From positions 26,868,883-26,932,882 of the forward strand of contig CM055874.1 of assembly GCA_029582165.1 (NCBI GenBank): a stretch of DNA of 64,000 nucleotides, read 5' to 3'. This document shows, piece by piece, positions 48,301 through 60,300 of the stretch (its first letter is position 1; each line of letters opens with the position of its first letter). The DNA comes from Portulaca oleracea (taxonomy: Eukaryota > Streptophyta > Magnoliopsida > Caryophyllales > Portulacaceae). A program made the translations under genes and the position numbers. A model generated the notes under the pieces. The model was not told where the DNA came from and did not search any database. It saw only the letters and a list, made by a program, of their open reading frames with translations.

Positions 48301-51300
48301 ATTCGTGCAAACAAGTTGTCAATCCATTTTTCAATATTCAGGCGAATGGCTCACGACTAAAGATGTAGCATCTAGGGTTTAAACTAGCAGCCGACTCGTG
48401 TCTTAGGCCCAACTCTTCCAATTCAAGTGTATAAGTTCAAGATATAAAAATCTATATGAAATGACATATTGATATGATGTGAAATTTTGTTAAGCTTGTG
48501 AATATGTCATTAAATATTCATTTTTATTTTTATTTTTATTTATTTAAATATTTTTTTAAAATTTTTTGAAAGCGCTTATGAAATGACACGTATATTGGAC
48601 ACCCCTAAATTGAATGTCTAGATCCGCCACAAGCAAAACCTTCCTCTACACCCCCAAGAAGACTAGTACGGTGTGCCACCATACCTTCACACTACCCCCC
48701 CCCCCCCCTTTTTTCCTCTTCTTTCTAGGTCCCTACCTGACTGTGTTGTTCTCCATCTATATTCCCTGGTTTTTCCCCTTTTATTTTGCAGCTAGTGTTG
48801 AAGAGTTCATTTTCTTATTCCATTCGCTCTAAGTCTCTCTCTGTTCATTCAAGTCTGATGGGAAGCCATTTTCAAGGGTTGGTATTCTCCTCTCTCTCTC
48901 TCTGTACTCAAATATGATCAGACTGCCGTCATCCTGGATTCCAGGTAGATCGGGTTGAATCTGACCGTCTTTGAGCGGTGTTTCCAAAGTCTGAACAAGA
49001 CAGAGAAAATTCTGGACCAGTGAGGTCATTGGATTTCAGGGTGAACTTGTGAACCAGCCAGGCCAGGCCAGGTTTGACAACACATAATACACTCGATTTT
49101 GAGTACCTAGTAATTTTTCATCAAAGAAAATACCATCAGTTTGAACTTTGAAAGTTAAATTGACCCTTCTTCAATCAATCAAAAGATCTGTTTATGCTGG
49201 GTTGAGAAAGATATTAAAGGGCTATTTAATTCCAAACCTCATATTAAAAGTTGAGGCTTAGCTAATCAGTCTTCACCAATGCTCTTAATACTGACCCCCC
49301 AAAGCCCTTTTAGCAACGCCCCATAAGCATATAGTTTAAAAGCGCATTAGCTTCCCATCCCTACATTGATCCATTTGTCCCTACTCCCTAATCATGCCCT
49401 CCCTCACTGGCGACCACCTTGTTTTTGTATTAGACGAGATTGAAACTCCAGTGCCTTCTAAAACTGAGGGAGAACTAATGATTTATGCAAACCTCTAATG
49501 TCCCTGATCATAGCTGCATTCTCTTTACAGTGTATTTTCGTTTTCATATCCCCTTTCCAGTGCTTTCCTTTATTGTACATAGCACTTACAGTGCCATGTT
49601 TCCAACTTCTAACAAACCAAATGGAAACAAAACCGATAACAAAAATACATGACATCACATGGTCTAAGAGCCACAACTAATAGCTATCAGCATCAAAGCA
49701 AATATGATGGGCAGGTTAAAGGAGTTAGTCAAGTGGAAAACTACCTGCAAACGGAACACGAAGGAGAGATCACTCTGTTTCAGGTGTTCCTGCAAAATGA
49801 CAAACAGATGTTAACAAATATTGTACAATAGGGCCAAAAAACTTCTGACATCCCAAGGCTCCAGGGGGGAATGGATCATTGAAGTTTGAGAAAGTTCTGA
49901 GACCCATCAGGAGGGGAGGGGGCGCACGCACATGCACACACAACAAAGGATCATAGCAAAAATAGGCAATTGATATCAGTATTCATTTCTCATCTGAAGA
50001 TTATTTCTCTTATAACTGCAAGTATCCATATTCCCCTTTCCAATCCCTCACGCTCCACTTTTTTATTCCTATCAAACATACACATTCACAGGATCAACAT
50101 GTTCCATAAATGAGAGTGATACTATTTGGCTAACAGCTAAATTCAGAAAAATTATCGATCATTGCCAGCGATGTGAAAACGATTCATATATAAATCAAGA
50201 TGAGAATACCTGTCCCAAAAGTATTTCGTTCAGCTCGCTCATTGAAGGACTCCTTTCAACTGCATGAATCTATAAACACAACAATCATGCACCAAATGAT
50301 TAAAGATCACATGAAAGTTTTATAGGAAACACACATCAAAAGACAAGAGGGTGACAATTATTGTAAAAGCAATAAATTCAAAATCAGAAAATGTTCACAA
50401 TTTGTCGTGGATGATTCCGTAACATGAGAGGAATAAACAAGCAAAAAATTAAGTCAACAAGAGACATAACAGATTAGTTTTCAATAATTGCCAAGTGTCC
50501 ATAACATTTCATGTGTCTTCCCAGTCCCAACATATAGTATCGAATACCTGAGAAAAGAATGCTTATAATTTGTAAGTACGAAGGGGAAAGCCTACTCTGG
50601 CTATTCTAATCACCTCAAATTTATGTTTATAATGTTGGTGTGGCCCGTTAACTCATATACAGAAGATTATTATGACCAACTTCTGGCAACTGGAAAGATA
50701 CATCCCAGAAAATTGTCAAGAATTTTCATGCATCAATCAGACAACAGAGACAAGTAGCATGAGTAGTGTCATAGATAACAGATGCGACTCTCAATTTTCT
50801 TTCAATAGGAGCAATAAGACCACATTTCATTAGTAAATTGTGTGCCATTGTTACTGTAGTCCCTGCAGAGGAAAGATCGCGCAAAGAACAAGTTTCTTTT
50901 GTACTAGTAAGCTTGAGCCCATAAAAAAATAATAAAGCAAAAAATAAAAGCCAAAGGACAGTCTAGGGTGAGAGCAGAGGTTCTGAGGTTCATTAGTGCA
51001 ATCAAATTGGTCAAGAACAGATCTGCAGCTAGCTGGGCCCTAATCGCCACGGAGCCATAGCATTGGTACACTTGAGTCTCTCTTGACAGTTTCTTGCAAA
51101 TTTGCAATATCCAAGCAACCCCCCCCCCCCCCCACCCCCCTTTGTTCTCATTTGAGGATGCCATTGGTTCTTCCATCTTTGTTGATGTATAATGGGATCA
51201 CAAGATCACATTACACAAAAGGGCTAAGGATCTTTAAGAGCGAAGATGAAAATCTCCCTTCTCAAAGTTCTTAATGTGCGAAAATGAAATGGAAATGGAT

Positions 51301-54300
51301 AGAAAAGATGGAAAGAACTATGAAAGATGATTACCAAATGAAGGTATGATGATGAACGAATGATGGACGGTTGAAGGCTTTGAGTTCTTGATGAATTCTT
51401 GATAAATGACGTGAGGTTGGATGAATGTAGTTGAATGAACGATGGAATGGATAGTTGGATAGATTGGCTTTTGAAGGATCGATGAGGATACAGCCACACC
51501 ACCTCAAAGAACTCTTCAATTCCTTCCTTTCACCTTCAAGGATGCCACCCTTGAATAGAAGAAGGGGATAACTTCGAAACTCTCTCAAGAGAAACGAAAA
51601 CTAGCACAAAAGCTAGAGAGAAAACAACACCTTGTGTTTGTATTTGATATATGAATGAATTGAATTGAATGAATACAATGGCACCCTAGGGGGTCTATTT
51701 ATACTACTTTAGGGACCCCTTCGACGTGTACCTAGGGTTCAAGAAACCAAGAATCAACTATTACATCATATATCCTATTTATGACATCATAAACTCTAAA
51801 ATACAACTCTAGAAAGAAATTGCTATATCTCCTTCAATACTTGTCCGTTTTCGTTGATTCAAAAACCATTGGAAACCTTATTGAAAGAGCTCCAATCTGT
51901 CTTTTGATGATTTCCTCAATAGATGTATGGATCTAGAGTTATAGAGCAAAATATCGAACTGTACTTGATGGAGTCCTTTCTTTGTGAGAGATGACTTCTC
52001 AATAAGGACTTGGGAGTTATTTATGCTCATTGATGTCCTCCAAATGTGAGAGTAACTCCATGTAAGCTAGAATACCATCAAGGTCCTTCATGCTTTCTTC
52101 CTTGAGCTAATAAACCCTTGTAGTTGTTGATACCCAAGGCGACATTTGTAGCTTCTAGCTGAATTGAGGTCCTTTAGCTAGGCCTTGATGTATATAGCTA
52201 GGCAAATATACATCATTCTCCCCCGGTTGAAAAAGTTTGTCCTCAAACTTAGACAAAACTTCTTCTTCCTTTTTTTCCTTCCTTCTTTATAAGATGTCTT
52301 CCCATATGTGTTATTGACATCACTTCTCTTGTTCCTTCTTATGAGTTTACAACTCCTCTTCTTGAATGCCTTGAAATCATAATAGATTCCTTTGATGCTT
52401 GACTTGAAATTCCACTTTCTTCCAAGTCTTCTCATGAATAAGCCAATGATATTATGGTGCTTCAAATCTCGTTTATTCATGGAGATTGTAGAAATCTCAT
52501 ATAACTTCTCAACTTCAAAGTATAGATTCACAAGCTTGTAACTCATGATGAAGACAATAGTAATATGGTGTTCCATCTTTGAAGGATGACCTTCAACGAT
52601 CTTAATATCATCTTGACTTCCTTGAATCCATGGCACTTCAACCATAAAATTCAAGCTTTCATCTCCATATGGTATAGAAGGATTGCAAATGTCACAATAT
52701 CGCGGCTTATACTCGATATCAACGATCATGCTAGGCGTAAATAATACACCTTCATCTTGAGATACGATTGAGTAGACCCAAATGATCAAAAGAACTTCCA
52801 TGTACTTCCATGATCAAGATTTCACGAATTCCACTCCTTGGAATACACACTTGATTCCCTTTGAAAAGAAATCCATGATCAATATAAAAGGATTGTTGAG
52901 GATGCTTCTCACATACCTTGTATACTTCTTTAAAATCATCATCATCTTCATACAACTCCTTGATATATTCAATACTAAGTACTCTTGAATCAAACATGTA
53001 TCTCCTCGTTAGAAAACTTCCTTTAGTCAAAGGACTTGCTTCCTCCAAGTGACTTGATTTTGATGAATGAATCAAGTACTTCATCTCAAAACATGATGAT
53101 GGCGTGATCTCCTCTTCATATGAAACATACTCCAATACTTTGTAAGATTCACGAAGCTTAAGCATGATTCCTTCAAGATAATAATCCTTTTGCTCAAATA
53201 TCCTCATGATAGCAACAAGTATGAATGCTAAGCCATAAGCATGTAGCTTCTTCTTTTCTCCACTTGGTATTTCACCAAAATAATCCATGGGACAACTTCC
53301 TTGAGATAGGACTTCACTTTTCTCAACTCCATTTGTAATGAACAAATATGATGCAAGAATAGGGAATAAAAGAATATGACGATCTTTAGCATCCTTTAAG
53401 AGACACAGTACCTCAAGTATAGATGCAAATATGGACCCTTCTTGAATAATTCTTTTCTTCCTTTTGTCCACTTGAATTACTCCATTTGATGAGATATGGT
53501 GAGATAGCATATTCTTGGACGAGAGGTAAGGACATTTCTCCAAGTATTTCTCCATTCTCCATGCTGGTTTATGCTTCGCTAACGCTAACTCCAAAGGATT
53601 TACATACTCCTTTCTACTTCTACTACATACAAAAATGTTATCAAAGTATACACATACATTCTCTTTACATCAGAATGGTACATACTCTTTCAAATATGTT
53701 GTATACTATGAGAATCAAGGACATTGATGTAGTTATCCATGAGTCGCTTGATCCTTCAGATAGACCATTCGGTGATGAATCATAGGATTTGGTGGCGACC
53801 TTTGATGCGTGATAATACTCATGGAAGAGAAACGTACCAAAAGAGATAAGTGTGAGAGGTCACTTGTTGATGGTGCTTGTCTTTCATCCAAATATTCACA
53901 AATGAGAACAAGTGATGGTAAAGGATCTTGATCCTTTATAGGCCCACGGTTTCCAACCTCCATTGGTGTAAGAATGAGACTCCTTGGTTCTTCAAATTCA
54001 TGATACTTATTCTCCATAAGTGCCATAAGAGTACTTTGATCCTCCTTGAGCCGTGAGACACAAGGTGGTAATAAGGACGCCTCTTGGAGCATGATACTCT
54101 ATCATACAACTTTGATTCTTCCAACAAAGTATAACAAGAATCCATGAAGTAATGTTACAATATAATGAATCTTTGCAAATCTTGTAAAAGCAAGACTTAC
54201 TAAACTTCTTGGATCCATACGAAGATCATTGCCGTGGTGTGAATAGCTCTTCATTTGCAATTCTTGGACATTTGTTGTAGCGAGGCTAATATCTCGTCAA

Positions 54301-57300
54301 GATCAATGTCAACGCCAATGATGACACAACTTTCTCCTTCGATCAATGAACACATTTCATCATGTAGCTCTTCTACTTCCTCTACTTCAAGATCCTCCTC
54401 TATGTGTACCTCATTTACTTCTTTAGCCATACTACTACATACTTGAACTTGCTCATTTTCAACAAAACATCACATTCGCAAATTCAACTTCTTCATTCAC
54501 GCCTTCCTCCTCATACAACGGGTTGTCATATACCGAAACTCTTCATTATTCTCCTCATACAATGGATTGTCACGCTTTAAACTCATCTTTAGGCACGCTA
54601 CATACTACATTAACTTCCACATTCGCCAAGGTTATCACATACTTCATGAACATCCTCATACACGTCAAATACATCAAATGATTCACTTACAAATTCAGTT
54701 GCTCATAGGATGGCGTTTGACATACACTTTCAACATGATCAAAACTTTGCAAGATAGACTTGTACTTTGGTCAATGATTTCTGCCTCGACAATAGGAATG
54801 GGAGGTTTAGGGGTCGCTTTTTGTGGAGTGATGGATAGTAGGTGTGGGGAGGTTTAGGGTGTTTTGTGGAGTGATGGGCAATAGGTTGTTGGGGTTGTTT
54901 TGTAGGCGTTTGGGCGAGAGGTTTGGGACGAGTTTGAGGCTTAGCTTCAAGGTCGTGGGATTGTTGGGATGGTTTGTGAGGTCTTTGTCAGATATGGGTT
55001 CTATCCCAAAGTTCTTCACTTTACTTGTATTTCAACATCAAGGGCTAAAAACTTAACTCCTCCAAGTTTGTGTAAGATTGATATACAACAACACGCCAAA
55101 TGTAATCATTAAGACCAAGAGAGTAACATACCAAAACTCGTTGATCATTCTCCTTAAGGCCATACTCCGTAGTTGCCGCCTCAATTCTATGGTATATTCA
55201 ACCACGCCCTTGCTCGCTCCATTATTTCAAGCTTGTCAAGTAATCTCCTTTGTGTTTGTAGGCAAGAACTCTTCTTGAACTTTATTTCCATTCTTCACTG
55301 AACGTTTACTCCATTCATAAGGTGCTTAATATTCAACCTTAGAAGAGTGAACCATACGTGATTTTGTGCTTCGATCCCTTTGGAAGAATTCCACATTCTT
55401 CCATTTGCTCGCAAGATCATCAATTTGTTGCTTCAAGCATTGTAGCTCACGCTGGGAATTCTTGCTAGAATCGTCCATCTTGATCAATCTTGGTGCAAAA
55501 GATTGCAAGATTCATGGTTTAGGGGTTTTGGATGGGTAAAGGACGAGAGAGGTTTGTATTTGGGGCGGATTGTGTTTGGGCTATGGGTTCTTTGTGGAGT
55601 TTATGGTTCTTTATGAGTTCTTGATGGGTTCTTGGAAGAACTCATGGGTGACGTGATGATGGTGGGATGATGGGGATGGATTTTTGATGGAAAGATGGTG
55701 AAAAGATGGATCAAGAACTAAGAGAATCAATCTCCTAAGCTCTGATACCAATTTTGATGTATAATGGGATCACAAGATCACATTACACAAAAGGGCTAAG
55801 GATCTTTAAGAGCGAAGATGAAAATCTCCCTTCTCAAAGTTCTTAATGTGCGAAAATGAAATGGAAATGGATAGAAAAGATGGAAAGAACTATGAAAGAT
55901 GATTACCAAATGAAGGTATGATGATGAACGAATGATGGACGGTTGAAGGCTTTGAGTTCTTGATGAATTCTTGATGAATGACGTGAGGTTGGATGAATGT
56001 AGTTGAATGAACGATGGAATGGATAGTTGGATAGATTGGCTTTTGAAGGATCGATGAGGATACAGCCACACCACCTCAAAGAACTCTTCAATTCCTTCCT
56101 TTCACCTTCAAGGATGCCACCCTTGAATAGAAGAAGGGGATAACTTCGAAACTCTCTCAAGAGAAACGAAAACTAGCACAAAAGCTAGAGAGAAAACAAC
56201 ACCTTGTGTTTGTATTTGATATATGAATGAATTGAATTGAATGAATACAATGGCACCCTAGGGGGTCTATTTATACTACTTTAGGGACCCCTTGGACGTG
56301 TACCTAGGGTTCAAGAAACCAAGAATCAACTATTACATCATATATCCTATTTATGACATCACAAACTCTAAAATACAACTCTAGAAAGAAATTGCTATAA
56401 CTCCTTCAATACTTGTCCGTTTTCGTTGATTCAAAAACCATTGGAAACCTTATTGAAAGAGCTCCAATCTGTCTTTTGATGATTTCCTCAATAGATGTAT
56501 GGATCTAGAGTTATAGAGCAAAATATCGAACTGTACTTGATGGAGTCCTTTGCTGCCGTGAGAGATGACTTCTCAATAAGGACTTGGGAGTTATTTATGC
56601 TCATTGATGTCCTCCAAATGTGAGAGTAACTCCATGTAAGCTAGAATACCATCAAGGTCCTTCATGCTTTCTTCCTTGAGCTAATAAACCCTTGTAGTTG
56701 TTGATACCCAAGGCGACATTTGTAGCTTCTAGCTGAATTGAGGTCCTTTAGCTAGGCCTTGATGTATATAGCTAGGCAAATATACATCATTTGTCTAGCA
56801 TGACCTTTGCTGTAAAGATTCTCTCTAGAGAAACCTTGTCCCCTCTCTTCATATTATTGCAAAAGATGGATACACTCCAGTCGTTCATTATTGTGAATGA
56901 GTGTTTGGGACTTGTGTGTGGTCAGAGGTGATAGTATAGTTAATCGACCAGGAAAAACTTACCCGAGACCTGAAAACTGAACCGGTATACCTGAACCCGT
57001 ACCCATGCCGACATCCTAAATAAGATCAATCGATTTGGATCCGAGGAACCGAAATGACCTAACCATACCCAAACCAAACCCGGAAATTATTCTAAATTGA
57101 AGTTACCAGTACTCAAAATGATCCAATAATAATTCAAACCCGACCCTAAATGACCCGACTCGAAATGAATCAAATAGGGGAGAAGCGTAACCAAACCATA
57201 CCAGACAAAAACTGAACCGACTCTTAACCGAATCTACCCATACCTGAAATGACCCAACCTACCTGGAACCAAACCCAAGGTGAACTGAAATTGAACAACA

Positions 57301-60300
57301 CAAACCTGATTTGAACCGTAACTGTCTTTGAGCTAACCCAACTCATAAGCTATTTCGTTGTATGTCAAAGTGATCCAAGCCATTATCAACCAAATTTGAA
57401 CACCTCAATATAAAATGAGTTAAGTTTTACACAATTTAATATTGTTTTAATTCAATGAAAAATAATCCTCCATCCTATTTATTTAATTATTTTGGCCTTG
57501 TTTGGCAAACAATTGTTAGATGTTTGCATCTATTGTTTACTATTGCCTGTTAGGATTGGCTGTTTGGACAAGTTGTGTTTGGTAAAGTTAGAGGTTTCTG
57601 AAAAAGAATCTGTTGAAATTCCATTTATACACTTTATAAATAATATTTTCATGATGGCATCTGTGTAATTTTAGTCAATTTTTGGACTGAAATGTCTTTT
57701 CCACAATAAGTCATTCTTAATTGGTTGCTCTAACCAGCCTATTGGAAATTGGCTGGCTGGGGCAAAATAGCCAACCAAATAAATTGTTTACCAAACACAT
57801 GAATCGTCTATTTGACACCCCAATAAGCCAACTTTTGTAATAAGTCGTTCAATAAGTCGTTTACCAAATAGGGCCTTTACCTTGCAAAATGTATACTGTG
57901 ATACCAACTCACATCTACGATAACAAGGAAACTTTTAAAAGGTGAGGGAAATGAGTTCGAATTGAGCAACTATCATCCTCAAATAACAAGGAAACTATCA
58001 AAACACTAATAAACATTCAAGCTATTAGAATCACAAATAAAATTGGTATTGGATATAATATTAGAATTACATATATAATAAAGGTATTTCTTAGAGATAA
58101 CAAAGTAAACAATAAAAATATTGGTCATAAATAAAACTTGCATTGAATATAGGATTACATAACAAGCAAACCATCAAAATTAATTATTTTAGAGTAATAA
58201 TCGACAAGTACTTAGTAATAAATTAATAAAAAGAAGAGTCTTTAACTACTGAGTGAAGCCTATGATTGTGTCAAGATATTCTTGTACAAAGGTAGAGCTT
58301 TTACTTTTACGGGTTGTAACTTGTAAGTTGTGTAGGATAGTAAGTTTAGTAATTTTAAGATATATTTTTTTATTGGCTATCAAAAACAATTGGTTTCAAA
58401 TTTACCCGACCCAATTTGACCCAACTCGGCATTGAATCAAATCCTACCCAAAACCCGTATTCCAATCGGCTAACTTTGACCCGAAATCAATCGACCATAT
58501 TTTTACATAAACCAATTCGAACTGAACCTGAAATATGACTGAGTACCACCCGACCCATAGTATAACCGATTAAAATTGACCTGGAATCAACCAAGCTCAT
58601 TTATAATCGAACCACTTCGACCCAATCCGAGGTTGAACCGAACCATACTCGGACCAGATTAAGCCGACTTATACCCAACACGGAACCGGGTCACTGTAGC
58701 ACGTCCGAGATATACCTGACCCAATCCTCAACTGAACTGAACCCATATCCAACCGCTCATGCCTCAACCGGTAATCACCCAAACTCAAAATTCATTTGAA
58801 CCAAACCCATACCCGACCCCATAAATTCTATACCCAAAATGCATCTAAACCGAACATTAATCTGAACCGTAACCGACCCAAAATACCCGTTTGTCAGGTC
58901 TACTTGTTATCAATGTTAGCAAGCTAATCAAGATTATTCTCAAGGAATATTCTCTTGATAAAGCTATATGGAATGTCAACTCTAGAGGGGTTATGACAGT
59001 CAAATCTTACTATGTGAAGTGCTCAGATTGAACTACCTTTCAACTTTCAAATTTAGTACAAAATCCTAAAAACCTTTTTTCACTCAAAAACTGCCATTAA
59101 TATATACAATGAGATAGATTATGCCACTGTTTTACTTTACCTAGTGAGCACTTGACTATCAAACATTTTTTATATATTTTTTGGTGGGCGGGGCAGGGCA
59201 GGTGGTAAAACGAAAAGGATCACCAAAATAAATACATTAAACCCAGATGCTAAAACCAAACATTAATCACAGCCCTCTCTTTCCCCTTTATTCCTCACCG
59301 CTCTTGCCTTCCACGTCCTCGTCTTTCCTCTTCTCTTTCCCACAATTAAACTTAAACCCAGATGCTAAAACGAAAAATCGAACACCACCAACTCATTCAT
59401 CAGATGAAATAGATCAAACCCACTAAAAACCGATTAGAAATCAGATCAACACTTGAAAGAAAAACGAGAAGAAATTGATGGGTTTGAGTGCACCTGACTG
59501 ACATCGACCGCATATAATCCACATAAGTAGACTTCATACCAAAAATCTGTGTGTTCTTCAGTAATTCTCTTGTTCCCACCCATTAAATTTTAATCTCTGA
59601 ATAACTCAAAGGCTTAGGTTCCTACAGAGTTCACAATCCTCTGATTGGAAGCATCTCAAGTGAATACTACTCCACTTGTAATAATTTACACAAGAGGGAA
59701 AAGAACTAGGAAATTAGCACCTGACTAACATCGATTGCATCCAATCGAAAAAAGCAGACTTCAGATCAAAAATCTGTGTTCTTCCTTAATTCTCTTGTTC
59801 CCACCCACTAAATTTTTATCTCTGAATAACTCTAAAGCTCAGGTTCCAACAAAGTTCACAATCCTCTGTTTGGAAGCATCTCAAGTAAACATTATTTGAC
59901 TTGTAACAATTTACAAAAGAGGGAAAAGAACTAGGCAAATACATGTTCTCGTGCAAAGTAAATATAGCATCGTATGATCACTTGCTGCTTCATAGTGAAT
60001 TTGCTAGAGCTCTCAATGAAATTAAATTTTATTGCTTGGGACTTGGGAGTTCATTTGGGTTGTTTTAATCTCTGTTAGAAACCCTCTCCTGGTGGAGAGG
60101 TTTCTTTCATAGGTGAGCTCTGACGAAGAATATGAACTCCACCAGCTATTTTTTGATTCCACGCGAAATTGTTGAAGCACAATGTATGAGAGATAGAGGA
60201 GCCTTTTGGGGATGTGGAGGCACTTCTTCGACGCTTTAAAAGATAATTTTATCAATAAAATGTTTGGGATAATAGGAATTTTACACTTTCTTTTGATGTC

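Larger units (their letters stand above)
36123..50269 (-). other. DENN gene exons 4-13 (coding): central DENN module with acidic insert
   Basis: Exons 4-6 give RSPSMSELNEILLGQ, LSFVFRLQ and YGCCVLVEELVDKPSRL with RRCYCIISRLPFFELHFGV. Exon 7 (43634-43158) encodes about 159 residues, mostly Ser/Thr/Glu/Asp-rich and poorly conserved-looking. This is a likely disordered loop inside the DENN core and a candidate phosphorylation region. Later exons restore the core: ICEYHKLTLPPRGSKI, LAAWAISCLCGSLRLEH, GALLEKQIVFVCSN, RPYQWQSLLMP and LPNDMVDFLDAPVPYI. Confidence 0.85.
51183..56789 (-). mobile_element. Non-autonomous Ty3-type LTR retrotransposon in a DENN intron
   Basis: LTRs of 1033 and 1035 bp (TGATGTAT...ATACATCA) enclose a 3.5-kb interior. 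The 5-bp duplication TTTGT is perfect (51178-51182 and 56790-56794). The primer site and polypurine tract place the 5' LTR at the right, so it is on the minus strand, the same direction as the host gene. Reverse transcriptase, RNase H and protease are missing. Only a gag start and an integrase zinc-finger remnant are seen. The LTRs differ at only a handful of positions, so the insertion is young. It makes up over half of a 10.2-kb intron. Confidence 0.92.

Noticed and set aside
54255..55278. Several overlapping plus-strand frames inside the Ty3-type element
   Set aside because: They are on the strand opposite to the element, mutually overlapping and lack domains.
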